Shown here one piece after another: positions 1-7,460 of a stretch of DNA of 33,702 nt (the stretch's first letter is position 1; each line of letters starts with the position of its first letter). The DNA is taken from positions 15,103-48,804 of the forward strand of contig FR884159.1 of the NCBI GenBank assembly GCA_000435515.1, in the 5' to 3' direction. The notes beneath the pieces were generated by a model that worked only from the letters and a program-made list of their open reading frames with translations, did no database searches and was not told the origin of the DNA. The translations under genes were made by a program, and so were the position numbers. Origin of the DNA: Firmicutes bacterium CAG:582. Its GTDB lineage: Bacteria; Bacillota_I; Bacilli_A; RF39; UBA660.

Positions 1-84
1 CGGGCAAAGGTTGGGGAAAAAAGGCCCCGACCCTATGCCCCCTGCTTGTAAGGCAGGTGCTCTAACCAACTGAGCTAATCGCCC
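1..84 (-). tRNA. tRNA-Val (anticodon UAC), aberrant 3' half, at window edge
   Basis: The 5' half is a normal tRNA-Val: acceptor strand GGGCGAT, a D arm, and an anticodon stem-loop CCTGC-CTTACAA-GCAGG with anticodon UAC. The 3' half is not normal. Where a five-pair T arm with a TTCGAAT-type loop should lie, there is a G-rich stretch, a run of six T and a C-rich stretch, making the gene about ten bases too long. GCCC of the 3' acceptor strand is still present at bases 2-5 and base 1 would be the discriminator. The CCA end lies outside the window. Either the tip of a contig is misassembled here or this is a decaying tRNA copy; the first seems more likely. Confidence 0.75.
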
Positions 85-89
85 GCTTA

Positions 90-178
90 TGGTGCCTAAG
101 GCCGGACTTGAACCGGCACGAGCTTTAACACTCGCAGGATTTTAAGTCCTGTGCGTCTACCTATTCCGCCACTTAGGC
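90..178 (-). tRNA. tRNA-Leu (anticodon UAA)
   Basis: Class II tRNA with acceptor GCCTAAG/CTTAGGC, encoded CCA (90-92), anticodon loop CTTAAAA with anticodon UAA, a long variable arm and a TTCAAGT T loop. It reads UUA, a common Leu codon in such an AT-rich genome. It lies just upstream of tRNA-Val in transcription order and follows its own promoter at 210-238. Confidence 0.97.
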
Positions 179-209
179 AGCACCAAACGGTGTCAATCAA
201 GACTATTTG

Positions 210-238
210 AGTATATCGCAATTTTTATAATAAATCAA
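210..238 (-). promoter_or_regulatory. Promoter of tRNA-Leu/tRNA-Val
   Basis: On the minus strand TTGATT (233-238) and TATACT (210-215) are 17 bases apart, placing the start about 25 bases before tRNA-Leu. This splits the tRNA cluster into two transcription units. A small CACC-AAAC-GGTG hairpin (181-192) lies between start site and tRNA. Confidence 0.6.
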
Positions 239-280
239 TACTAATATTCAAAAACTATATATAAAATTTTAATATACAAA

Positions 281-356
<76 letters not shown>

Positions 357-364
357 AAAAAAAA

Positions 365-441
365 TGGCGGTCCGTACGGGATTCGAACCCGTGATCTTCT
401 GCGTGACAGGCAGACGTCATAGGCCTCTAGACTAACGGACC
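365..441 (-). tRNA. tRNA-Asp (anticodon GUC)
   Basis: Complete cloverleaf with acceptor starting GGTCCGT, encoded CCA (365-367), anticodon stem-loop TCTGC-CTGTCAC-GCAGA (anticodon GUC) and T loop TTCGAAT. Third tRNA of the Ser-fMet-Asp-Phe unit. Confidence 0.97.
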
Positions 442-442
442 A

Positions 443-519
443 TGGTTGCGGGAGTAGGATTTGAACCTACGGCCTTTGGGTTATGAGCCCAACGAGCTAC
501 CGGACTGCTCTATCCCGCG
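443..519 (-). tRNA. Initiator tRNA-fMet (anticodon CAU)
   Basis: Anticodon loop CTCATAA (CAU). Two initiator marks are present: base 1 is C facing A72 in an unpaired acceptor end, and three consecutive G-C pairs sit next to the anticodon loop (GGG/CCC). CCA is encoded at 443-445. One base separates it from tRNA-Asp. Confidence 0.95.
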
Positions 520-527
520 ATATTTAA

Positions 528-618
528 TGGCGGAGGAAAAGGGATTCGAACCCCTGCGCCGTTTCCGACCTGCTGGTTTTCAAGACCAGTCCCTTCAACC
601 AGACTTGGGTATTCCTCC
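528..618 (-). tRNA. tRNA-Ser (anticodon UGA)
   Basis: Class II tRNA of 91 nt with acceptor GGAGGAA, long variable arm, anticodon stem-loop CTGGT-CTTGAAA-ACCAG (anticodon UGA), T loop TTCGAAT and encoded CCA (528-530). It is the first gene of the four-tRNA unit. Confidence 0.96.
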
Positions 619-647
619 AATTTTAGTCTTCCGACATGAACAATTTG

Positions 648-677
648 ATTATAGCATATTACTTTTTAGTTAGTCAA
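648..677 (-). promoter_or_regulatory. Promoter of the Ser-fMet-Asp-Phe tRNA operon
   Basis: Minus-strand TTGACT (672-677) and TATAAT (648-653) with an 18-base spacer. The predicted start is near 641, about 22 bases ahead of tRNA-Ser. Confidence 0.7.
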
Positions 678-1046
678 CATTTTTTTATAAATTGTTAAAT
701 TATTTATTCTTTTGTAACTATTTAGATATAGCCAAGTAAAACCAGAATAATTTTGACGTTCTTACTTTTCATTAAAAATAATTCTTTACTATTGAATATC
801 TTACATATGTACTATTATATGACTTATATCTCTATTAATACTCTTTTTTATCATTTTTAATATACGCATACGCGAATTGTTTTCAGTTTATTCATACTTA
901 TGAAACACCCTAATATAATACTTTTGTTTTCATTTTATATATTCTTAGATTTTGTTAACTTATACAATTATCAATTCTAACATCAAATCTTTTATAAAAT
1001 ATAAATGATTTTCTTTATGTTTTTTTAATTTTCTATAATGTAGATT

Positions 1047-1555
1047 TTATTGTTTTATTTTCTTTGACGCTGGTGTTATTATTCCATCATATTTATTTTC
1101 ATATTCTTTTATTTCATTATTACTAAACTCTTTATTAGAATTAACCAATATTTCTTTAACATATTTAATACTCTTTTTATTATCACACTAAAAAATCAGT
1201 GAATGTATCATAGATAATTACATTGTATGTCCCCAATTCTAAACTTAGTATTTTTATAAAACTATCATAAGTTACATCTGTATAAAATTTTTCTAGTAAA
1301 ATATTATTAGAATTTGAGTAATACTTAAAAGTATATCTTTTCAACGTACGGCGTGTGGTTTTATTTCTATGCCAATAGTATATTTTATTCTTTTTTGAAT
1401 TCCTTTTTAATATATAACGAAATATTCTAACTTCTATTTTATTATTACTAATTGATTCTTCTATTATTTCTTTTGAACTATTTTGCCCAGCATGTCATAA
1501 CTGACCCACCACTTTTTCTATCTAGTTTAACTCTGGGATTATAAAGGTTTGGTCC
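1047..1555 (-). pseudogene. Frameshifted gene remnant, family unknown
   Basis: Three consecutive minus-strand segments join into one plausible protein only if two frameshifts are repaired. The first covers about 1555-1493 and includes a KLDRKSGGSVM stretch. The second starts near 1491, includes HAGQNSSKEIIEES, and ends at a TGA about 1189. The third runs from about 1190 to TAA at 1047 and includes EYENKYDGIITPASKK. Together they give about 165 residues, rich in K, N, I and Y like the intact genes here. No start codon with a ribosome binding site is visible and the N-terminus is missing. I do not recognise the family. Confidence 0.45.
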
Positions 1556-1746
1556 TCAATTTTTTTGATTTTATCTATCGGTACTAGATGATTTAGATAA
1601 GTTTTATCGCTTTGATTTTTTGAGTCTATTAATTTCCTGTAATTCATTATTTACTTAATGAGCGTTATTTAATTTATTTTAAGTCTTTTATTTTTAAATT
1701 TAGCTTATAAAGTAGTAATAAGCAAATACTTATTTTCAATTAAAAG

Positions 1747-1887
1747 TTAATATAATTTATTATTTAGTTCTTTGAACTTATGATAAAAATATTTAGTAAA
1801 ATCTTTTTTATAAAGTTTATATGCCATAACTGTTATAATTTCCTCAATATCAATAAATAATAAATGAGACAATAAAGCAACATCACA
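1747..1887 (-). pseudogene. Short C-terminal gene fragment, family unknown
   Basis: An open minus-strand stretch of 46 codons ends at TAA (1747-1749) and is preceded by an in-frame TAA (1888-1890). It has no convincing start or ribosome binding site, but its codon use is like a real gene; it includes HLLFIDIEEIITVMAYK. It probably belongs to the same decayed segment as the remnant at 1047-1555, possibly as a separate gene. Confidence 0.3.
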
Positions 1888-1948
1888 TTAATAGTCCATT
1901 TAATATCTAATTAGTCACATAATTTCAGACAATATGCTAGCAAATACA

Positions 1949-1977
1949 TTGACAAACAATAGAAATTACAATAAAAT
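1949..1977 (+). promoter_or_regulatory. Promoter of the DUF2188 gene
   Basis: TTGACA (1949-1954), 17-base spacer, TAAAAT (1972-1977): a near-consensus vegetative promoter. Start site about 1984, giving a leader of about 60 bases. Confidence 0.75.
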
Positions 1978-2043
1978 CAATTTGGAAGCTTAATAGCAAC
2001 CTCATTTTACAAAATATAATTTATAAGATATGGAAGCGATTTG

Positions 2044-2274
2044 ATGAAAACTAATCAACACATTACAAAAAAGAATGGTGAATGGCGAGTTATTGGCGAA
2101 AGAAATAAAAAAGCCACAAAAAAATTTGCTACTCAAAAAGAGGCAATAGATTATGGTAGAAAAGTTGCTATAAACCAACAATCAGAACTTGTTATACATG
2201 GAGTAAATGGTAAGATTAGGGATAAGGACTCATATGGTAATGACCCAATCCCGCCTAGAGATACTAAAATGTAA
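2044..2274 (+). CDS. DUF2188 family small protein
   Basis: A 76-aa basic protein matching the DUF2188 pattern: an N-terminal strand with a conserved W (GEWRVIGE), an alanine/lysine-rich segment, a TQKEAIDYGRKVA helix, then SELVIHGVNGKIRDKDSYGNDP, the family's most conserved block. Function of the family is not established. The start is placed at ATG 2044 because GGAAG (2032-2036) is seven bases upstream; a TTG directly before it is less suitable. The gene stands alone behind a strong promoter and next to the decayed region, so it may be cargo of a lost element. Confidence 0.88.
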   Translation: MKTNQHITKKNGEWRVIGERNKKATKKFATQKEAIDYGRKVAINQQSELVIHGVNGKIRDKDSYGNDPIPPRDTKM

Positions 2275-2361
2275 AAAAAGATACTAATTGATGTTAGTCC
2301 TTAGATTTTGTGAAAAAACTCTTAGTATGATCTTCGTTTAATTATAGCTTAAAGTTTGAGT

Positions 2362-2389
2362 ATTATTGTCAAAATTTTTTGATAATAAT
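2362..2389. repeat. 13-bp inverted repeat
   Basis: ATTATTGTCAAAA (2362-2374) and TTTTGATAATAAT (2377-2389) form an almost perfect palindrome with one G-U pair in RNA form. It has no T run, so it is not a standard terminator. It could be a protein-binding palindrome or a folded 3' end of the DUF2188 mRNA. Confidence 0.4.
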
Positions 2390-2422
2390 GTAAACAAGTG
2401 TATAATTATTAAAAAGATTTTT

Positions 2423-2455
2423 AAAACACTATAACAAAATATAGTGTTTTTTTTA
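2423..2455 (+). terminator. Intrinsic terminator
   Basis: AAAACACTATA (2423-2433), loop, TATAGTGTTTT (2440-2450), then a run of T. It can end transcripts from the DUF2188 gene and, because it starts with A's, may also work for the converging S1 gene on the other strand. Confidence 0.75.
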
Positions 2456-2565
2456 TACATTATTTCTTAATAAATACAACTGTGTGTTTATTTATGATTT
2501 AATTATTTTTTTAATGCGTATTGAAGCATAGTTCTTTCATGCTTTTATGTTCTACGTCTTCACTG

Positions 2566-2931
2566 TTAATCTGCAGTATCTTCTTCCTTACGCAATTCCG
2601 TTATTTTTTCTTCTATCCAAATTGGTAAATGCTGTTTTAGTGGAGAAAATCCCCTTACTGACTCTATTATTTTTTCGTCACTATTTTTTCGGTAATTAAT
2701 ATCTTTTATTGATAAAATGCATTTTTTTTCATTCTCATTGACCTCTAGTATTTCAACGAATATTTTTTCTCCTATAGTTGCATATTCATTAGTATTTTTT
2801 ACAAAACCATTTATTATTTGAGAAATGTGTATCAATCCATAATATTCGTTGGAAAGTTTCACAAAAATACCATAGTTTTCTATACCAGTTACAACACCTT
2901 CAACAACATTTCCGACTCTAATGTCTTCCAT
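2566..2931 (-). CDS. S1-domain RNA-binding protein, GSP13/YugI/CvfD type
   Basis: 121 aa. Residues 1-75 form a single S1 RNA-binding domain (GNVVEGVVTGIENYGIFVKL...GLIHISQI...VEILEVNENEKKCILSIK). The C-terminal part with GFSPLKQHLPIWIEEKI matches the short conserved tail of Bacillus YugI (general stress protein 13) and streptococcal CvfD. Those proteins bind RNA or ribosomes and affect expression after transcription, so a similar cytoplasmic role is likely. A good ribosome binding site (GAGGTG) precedes the start and the promoter at 2949-2977 overlaps that of the divergent Nfu gene. Confidence 0.88.
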   Translation of the reverse strand: MEDIRVGNVVEGVVTGIENYGIFVKLSNEYYGLIHISQIINGFVKNTNEYATIGEKIFVEILEVNENEKKCILSIKDINYRKNSDEKIIESVRGFSPLKQHLPIWIEEKITELRKEEDTAD

Positions 2932-2948
2932 AATTGCACCTCTTCGTT

Positions 2949-2977
2949 ATTATACCAAATATTCTTTACATTGTAAA
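2949..2977 (-). promoter_or_regulatory. Promoter of the S1 gene, overlapping the Nfu promoter
   Basis: Minus-strand TTTACA (2972-2977) and TATAAT (2949-2954) 17 bases apart. Its -35 box lies inside the spacer of the divergent promoter at 2965-2993. Confidence 0.7.
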
Positions 2978-2993
2978 AACTTTTGGTTATAAT
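2965..2993 (+). promoter_or_regulatory. Promoter of the Nfu gene, overlapping the S1 promoter
   Basis: TTTACA (2965-2970) and TATAAT (2988-2993) 17 bases apart. With the opposite promoter it forms the perfect palindrome TTTACATTGTAAA (2965-2977). Predicted start near 3000, so the leader is only about ten bases. Confidence 0.7.
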
Positions 2994-3009
2994 CTTATTG
3001 GTGATTACA

Positions 3010-3249
3010 ATGAATAAACTTGATATAGAAAAGAAAATAGAAGAAATAATTTTACAAATTCGTCCATATATAAATGACGATGGCGGAGATATTGAATTTA
3101 TTAAATATGAAGATAACTATGTTTTTGTAAAGTTTTATGGTTCTTGTATAAATTGTATGTATAAAGATTATACAATTCAAGACAATCTTTATGAGACTAT
3201 AAAGTCAGAAATTCCTGAAGTCAAAGGAGTAATTAGTGTAGATTTATAA
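3010..3249 (+). CDS. NifU C-terminal domain (Nfu-type) Fe-S scaffold/carrier
   Basis: 79 aa, a stand-alone NifU C-terminal domain: an N-terminal helix, then IRPYINDDGGDIEF, the CxxC motif CINC (C46, C49) and a C-terminal PEVKGVISVDL. Proteins of this family hold a [4Fe-4S] cluster between two subunits through the CxxC and pass it to apoproteins. A longer in-frame start at 2983 exists but overlaps the -10 box of the promoter; ATG 3010 follows a weak GGTGA and is preferred. No other suf or isc gene is in the window. Confidence 0.9.
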   Translation: MNKLDIEKKIEEIILQIRPYINDDGGDIEFIKYEDNYVFVKFYGSCINCMYKDYTIQDNLYETIKSEIPEVKGVISVDL

Positions 3250-3257
3250 TTATTTGG

Positions 3258-4121
3258 TTACCTATCTATTAATATCCAATCTATATAAAAGGTTCTTTTA
3301 TTTTGATCAAAACAAATATCATATATATTATTTAATAGCATTTTATATTGTTCTATTGAAGCTATAATTTTATTAAAAGCACTTGAATCTATTGAATCTG
3401 TTGTTACATTTTGTTGAAACAAATCAAAGTAGAATGTAGGAAACAGCATTCTTGCAAATAATATTTCAGCATCATCAGATGATATTTTAAAATTATTTAT
3501 AATTTTTCTTAGTTCTTCCTTTGGAAGAATTTTGTTTTTAAAAAAGCAGCTTTTTATATACTCAGCAACATCCCTAGATTTGTAGTCTACGATAAAGTTA
3601 GTCGGATCAAAATAATTTATAGTATTGTTTGGATAATACATTCTTTTGTGACATAGAAAACTTTTGGCACATGTTTTTTTCTTTTCACATCTTTTCATAA
3701 TACTTATCGCATTCTCAGCCATTCCACAAAAATAATTAAAACTTTGAATCAATATTTTTTTATTTTGACCAAAATTTATCAATTGTTTTTTTAAATATTC
3801 TAATTTTTCTATCCATAAGTCACTTGTGACGACACTACTATTAATTGTTGTTAACTGTGGTTCAAATGCGTCATATAAATTATGTTGTCCTTTAAGTACA
3901 CGCATTAATATAAAATTACTAGAATCGATTTCTGTTATTATAGTGCCTGAATTATTTGAAATTATTTCAAAGTAGTCATTATTAGTAAATAAGCTCGTAT
4001 TTGTATTATATATTTTCTTTAATATATAAACATTATTATTGGATTCAATTATAGAATATTCTTCATAAGAAACAATATTATCTATAAATAAATTGTAAAA
4101 AAATTTTATTTTACTTTTCAT
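3258..4121 (-). CDS. Uncharacterised protein, possibly a degenerate CotS/aminoglycoside-kinase fold
   Basis: 287 aa, soluble, no signal peptide. The N-terminal 75 residues look like the beta-rich lobe of a kinase-like fold. A mid-protein Cys-rich patch (CEKKKTCAKSFLC) follows, then DPTNFIVDYKSRDVAEYIKS and LFARMLFPTFYFD. The last two resemble the positions of the metal-binding loop and following helices in CotS/YsxE spore-coat kinase-like proteins, but the catalytic HxDxxxxN is not evident. The family call is weak. No ribosome binding site precedes the ATG, and a TATAAT ends six bases before it (see finding). Confidence 0.6.
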   Translation of the reverse strand: MKSKIKFFYNLFIDNIVSYEEYSIIESNNNVYILKKIYNTNTSLFTNNDYFEIISNNSGTIITEIDSSNFILMRVLKGQHNLYDAFEPQLTTINSSVVTSDLWIEKLEYLKKQLINFGQNKKILIQSFNYFCGMAENAISIMKRCEKKKTCAKSFLCHKRMYYPNNTINYFDPTNFIVDYKSRDVAEYIKSCFFKNKILPKEELRKIINNFKISSDDAEILFARMLFPTFYFDLFQQNVTTDSIDSSAFNKIIASIEQYKMLLNNIYDICFDQNKRTFYIDWILIDR

Positions 4122-4127
4122 ACTAAG

Positions 4128-4133
4128 ATTATA
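4128..4133 (-). promoter_or_regulatory. -10 box directly before the 287-aa gene
   Basis: Minus-strand TATAAT ends six bases before the ATG at 4121, so transcription would start at or very near the start codon. The matching -35 (TTCTTT at 4151-4156) is poor and lies within the upstream terminator. Confidence 0.35.
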
Positions 4134-4144
4134 TTTATTTACTT

Positions 4145-4173
4145 AAAAAAAAAGAACTATATTGTTCTTTTTT
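4145..4173 (-). terminator. Intrinsic terminator after the 419-aa gene
   Basis: Perfect ten-base stem AAAAAAGAAC/GTTCTTTTTT (4148-4157 and 4164-4173) with a six-base loop, followed on the minus strand by a run of T. It closes the operon formed by the genes at 6632-4278. Confidence 0.85.
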
Positions 4174-4277
4174 AATTAAAGGTAAAGGCATACTAAAAGA
4201 ATGGTTTTATCATCCTTTGTAATTTATTCTTTTATCAAATTTATTGCCTATCAACATCAGTTGACAAAGAAACATTT

Positions 4278-5537
4278 TTACGCAACATTTTTTATTTGCG
4301 AATCATCCGCAGGTAAGGTTGATGGCCCCAATCCTGTTATTTCAAACTTTGACTCTTGCTTTCCAATAAAATTGTCAGGCATAACTACAGGTTCTTCTTT
4401 TTCTCTTGAACTATTTTCCGTAAATACACCATTATTTACAGGAGTTTGTCCAATATTTTGTATAGCTACATATCCATTTTTTTCTTGCTCTGGTTTTGGT
4501 TCACTATCAAACGCATCTAACTCATCATCAGGAAATGCTAATTCATTTGTAAAATTGTTTGAAGGAAATCCCTGCGGCATTTGTAATTGTTCGTTCGGAG
4601 TTTGCAATTGTTCATTCTTACTTTCTTCGGCATTTACCAAATTTAAAGCATTGTTTTCAGTATTACCAAATGAATTTAAAATGGTATTTTCATTATTTGT
4701 TTTCACTTCTTTATAATCTTTTTTTAGATTTTCAACATATTTAATTATAATATTTAATGCATTTTCTACCTCAGATATAGAAGGAATTTCTTTGATAGCA
4801 TCTGAGGATTTCTTGTCATTAGTAACAGCTGTAGTATTTACATGAGTTTCCGATATAACATTATTGTCATAAGCGTTATTTGTTATATAGTTTGCCATAG
4901 GATTATATTCTTCATCATGAGAAATATCATTTTTTAAAGGAACTGCACTTTTGGCTTGTTCATCCTCATTGTTATTCAACGGATTGTTTATTTCTATGTT
5001 TGATGTTGGTGCAATTAATTCATTGTTAAACATATCAGTATTTTCTGTTTGACTGTTTTCGTTTGTATTTACACTTTCTTCTACACTTTCAGAAGATTTT
5101 TTTTCTTCTGAATCGCTAACATTTTCACTTAAATTATCATTAACAATAGTGTTTGTTATATTATTAGTATTTGTTATAACATCTTCAGACATATTGCCAA
5201 CCATTTGAAGTTTTTGGTTTACTGTGTCTTTTATAACATTTTTAAATATTGCTGGTATTGCAAACGCTTTTCCCATGACATTTTCTAGAGCAATTTGTGG
5301 AATTGGCAAGATTTCTAATGAATCAGCCTGGTTTTTTCCCATCATAGCAATCGCATTTTTAACTTGACCATGTGTTTCTTCCGTCATGTTTCCATTAACA
5401 ATATTATTATTATCATCTAACTCTAAAGCATATATTTTTAAATACTCATTCATCCCATTATATGGTTCATTATATGTGTACAATAGAACTTTTCTATTGG
5501 CTTCATTTAACTTAAAACATGCTAAACTTTCAATCAT
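4278..5537 (-). CDS. Uncharacterised acidic, low-complexity protein
   Basis: 419 aa. The first 100 residues look folded (FKLNEANRKVLLYTYNE, LKIYALELDDNNN) and contain a long helix. From about residue 120 it is rich in N, E, S and D and predicted disordered, with scattered NPLNNN, NPMANYI and NEQLQ repeats (two near-identical NEQLQ.P units), ending in a short ordered tail. It has no signal peptide or membrane segment. It is the last gene of a three-gene operon and overlaps the end of yutD by eight bases, so translation is coupled. Function unknown. Confidence 0.7.
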   Translation of the reverse strand: MIESLACFKLNEANRKVLLYTYNEPYNGMNEYLKIYALELDDNNNIVNGNMTEETHGQVKNAIAMMGKNQADSLEILPIPQIALENVMGKAFAIPAIFKNVIKDTVNQKLQMVGNMSEDVITNTNNITNTIVNDNLSENVSDSEEKKSSESVEESVNTNENSQTENTDMFNNELIAPTSNIEINNPLNNNEDEQAKSAVPLKNDISHDEEYNPMANYITNNAYDNNVISETHVNTTAVTNDKKSSDAIKEIPSISEVENALNIIIKYVENLKKDYKEVKTNNENTILNSFGNTENNALNLVNAEESKNEQLQTPNEQLQMPQGFPSNNFTNELAFPDDELDAFDSEPKPEQEKNGYVAIQNIGQTPVNNGVFTENSSREKEEPVVMPDNFIGKQESKFEITGLGPSTLPADDSQIKNVA

Positions 5538-5826
5538 TTTTATCTTTTCCCTTCTTCACTTTTTTTAATAAAAAGTATCTACAACCATATGCACAATTTT
5601 CTTCTATATATTTATCAATATATTTTATATCGTTAATAATTGTTACACTTTTATTATTTGAGTCATAGAATCCTTTTAATCTCAATTTTCCATATGCCCA
5701 ATCACCAAATATGTAGTCAAATGGTTCGTAATAGTCAGTATATTTCTCAACTATAGTCTTTTCATCAAATCCATCTCGATTATTTTTAATTAGGCTATAT
5801 TCATTATTATCTAAAGTTAAATTCAT
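5530..5826 (-). CDS. yutD: YutD family protein (DUF1027)
   Basis: 98 aa with the family's hallmark blocks YEPFDYIFGDWAYGKLRLKGFY and YIEENCAYGCRYFLLKK. YutD is a small conserved protein of Bacilli of unknown function, often found in the same chromosomal neighbourhood as yunB in Bacillus, which agrees with yunB lying nearby here. The start codon shares one base with the stop of the preceding gene and follows GGGAGG. The C-terminus overlaps the next gene, so all three are one transcript. Confidence 0.88.
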   Translation of the reverse strand: MNLTLDNNEYSLIKNNRDGFDEKTIVEKYTDYYEPFDYIFGDWAYGKLRLKGFYDSNNKSVTIINDIKYIDKYIEENCAYGCRYFLLKKVKKGKDKND

Positions 5827-6632
5827 TATCTTCCTCCCAATTGAAATAACACTATTATTCCCACCATTAATTCAGTTGCGACTATGCTTAATAACATTAG
5901 TTTATCAACAAATCCACTACCAGTTGTTAGATACAAATTAAATTTTTTAAAAAAACTAATTTCTTCTTTTTGAAACTTTTGCTTTTTATTTTCCTCAATT
6001 GCATTATTGACCTCACTTATCTCGTAAGCTGATAAACAAGCTATTGTTCTAATATCGAAGCCATATGTAGAATATTCTTCCCTACTCAATAAATTTGGAT
6101 TTATTCCAATCATTTCAATTTGAGTATCAGTTAAATTTTCTTTTGTATCTAACCAATATCTTTTTATTATATTTACATTATTATTTGAAAACATACTATT
6201 GAATGAACAATTATTATCAAATATTCTACCTAAATTTTCTAGTTCGTCGTTCGTTAATTTTTTCACTTTCGAGCGCTTTTTTAACATTTCAACGATGATT
6301 TTTTCTATTTCTTCGATGATACCTTCGGCCATTTTTTCTGATTTAAATTTTTCCATAAAATCATAATATTTTTGCATATAACTTATAAATTTTTTTAGAT
6401 CAGTATCTTTTAAATCATACATCAAAAGATTGCATTCAAATGCCTTTTCATTATCAATTTTATAAGGCAATAATATTGATTTCTCACCATAAATTATAGT
6501 TAAGGCACTTATAATGAGCATTTCAAACTTGTACATCTTATTATAATGTTCACCATTTTTATTTAAAATGTAAGAATCTATTCCATGTTCAATTGCCTGA
6601 TTTATAAAAAACTTCTCAGAGTATATTTCCAT
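5826..6632 (-). CDS. Uncharacterised protein with C-terminal membrane anchor
   Basis: 268 aa. The soluble body is rich in K, E, N and I with several predicted helices. A single hydrophobic segment near the C-terminus (LMLLSIVATELMVGIIVLFQ) suggests a tail anchor or one membrane helix. The ATG at 6632 is chosen because AGGGTGA lies seven bases upstream; a longer in-frame start at 6662 would read through that site. First gene of the operon leading to yutD. I do not recognise the family. Confidence 0.65.
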   Translation of the reverse strand: MEIYSEKFFINQAIEHGIDSYILNKNGEHYNKMYKFEMLIISALTIIYGEKSILLPYKIDNEKAFECNLLMYDLKDTDLKKFISYMQKYYDFMEKFKSEKMAEGIIEEIEKIIVEMLKKRSKVKKLTNDELENLGRIFDNNCSFNSMFSNNNVNIIKRYWLDTKENLTDTQIEMIGINPNLLSREEYSTYGFDIRTIACLSAYEISEVNNAIEENKKQKFQKEEISFFKKFNLYLTTGSGFVDKLMLLSIVATELMVGIIVLFQLGGR

Positions 6633-6752
6633 TACAATCACCCTACTATAAAATAATACCACATATATATAAATTAATCTAGTGTATGTTATTTTTGCTT
6701 TTTGAGATTAATTTTCTTATTAACATATTAAAATTTCCTTTTTGTAGCTAAA

Positions 6753-7460
6753 TTATGTTGAAATGGTTCCAGACTTTTGAAAAATAGATCCTCCATATAT
6801 ATTTGGAATAGAACCATTTATTACTTTTGAACCTAGTTCTAACTTATATTGATTATAAACTTTTTGGGCTTTATATGGCAATATAAGTTTTTGTTCAAGA
6901 TCAATGGTCAATGTCACTTTTAATAACGCATTATTAATTCCATATTCACTTATCGATGTTTCTATTGTACCTAACACATGCTCATAAAAACTTATTTTTA
7001 TGGGTATTTTTGGGCCTATAGAAGAAAATAAAACACCATTATCTGATAAACCTAGTGGGATTGATAAATATAAATTTTTTTTATATGCCTGTAATTCTTT
7101 ATGATTTTGAAAATTACTTATATTTCCATTTTCTAATTCAAGTATGGATGATTGAATTTTTTTGACTATATCATACATTATGTCATAGGCGTAGTTGTAA
7201 TCAACATCAACCATTAAAATTTCTTCTTTTGAATTCTGTGTTATTTTTATTAATTCACTTAGATCAGCTGTTATAGGCGCGATATTATTTTTTATGTATA
7301 ATGTTGTTATTTCTTCTAATTTTGTAGAAGCAACGTCTATGATTTTAGGACTTATTTTTTTGTTATAGTTATTTAATAAAAAAACGCATATTAAAAATAT
7401 AGATATTAATATGAAATTTATATATATATTTTTCTTCTTTTTTGTTTTGAATTTTCTCAT
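6753..7460 (-). CDS. yunB: Sporulation protein YunB
   Basis: 235 aa. One N-terminal membrane helix (residues about 12-30) is followed by an extracytoplasmic domain. The YunB pattern is clear: ...VDVDYNYAYDIMYDIVKKIQ, SIPLGLSDNGVLFSSIGPKIPI, and the C-terminal KLILPYKAQKVYNQYKLELGSKVINGSIPNIYGG. In Bacillus subtilis yunB is expressed in the mother cell under sigma-E and affects spore formation; its biochemical role is not known. No ribosome binding site precedes the ATG, and CATAAT ends seven bases before it. Confidence 0.85.
   Translation of the reverse strand: MRKFKTKKKKNIYINFILISIFLICVFLLNNYNKKISPKIIDVASTKLEEITTLYIKNNIAPITADLSELIKITQNSKEEILMVDVDYNYAYDIMYDIVKKIQSSILELENGNISNFQNHKELQAYKKNLYLSIPLGLSDNGVLFSSIGPKIPIKISFYEHVLGTIETSISEYGINNALLKVTLTIDLEQKLILPYKAQKVYNQYKLELGSKVINGSIPNIYGGSIFQKSGTIST

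Larger units (their letters stand above)
678..1948. other. Gene-poor stretch with decayed coding remnants
   Basis: About 1.27 kb between the tRNA promoter and the DUF2188 promoter holds no intact gene. Reading the minus strand by eye gives two stretches with protein-like codon use broken by frameshifts and stops (listed as pseudogenes at 1047-1555 and 1747-1887). I see nothing convincing in 678-1046 or 1556-1746 beyond AT-rich sequence. A tRNA cluster next to degraded genes is a common landscape for a lost mobile element, but no integrase, transposase or att repeat is visible. Confidence 0.6.

Noticed and set aside
461..673. Plus-strand open frame across tRNA-fMet and tRNA-Ser
   Set aside because: It is antisense to two complete tRNA genes and has no ribosome binding site.
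2520..2550. Hairpin AAGCAT/ATGCTT downstream of the S1 gene
   Set aside because: Short stem, long loop and no T run; the terminator at 2423-2455 is a better candidate.
3700..3720. Cys-rich patch in the 287-aa protein as a zinc finger or Fe-S site
   Set aside because: The spacing (CEKKKTC, then C) fits no known ligand pattern; kept only as a description.
4201..4716. Plus-strand 171-codon frame
   Set aside because: It lies opposite the 419-aa gene, and its Ser/Phe-rich composition is what the complement of N/E-rich coding sequence gives.
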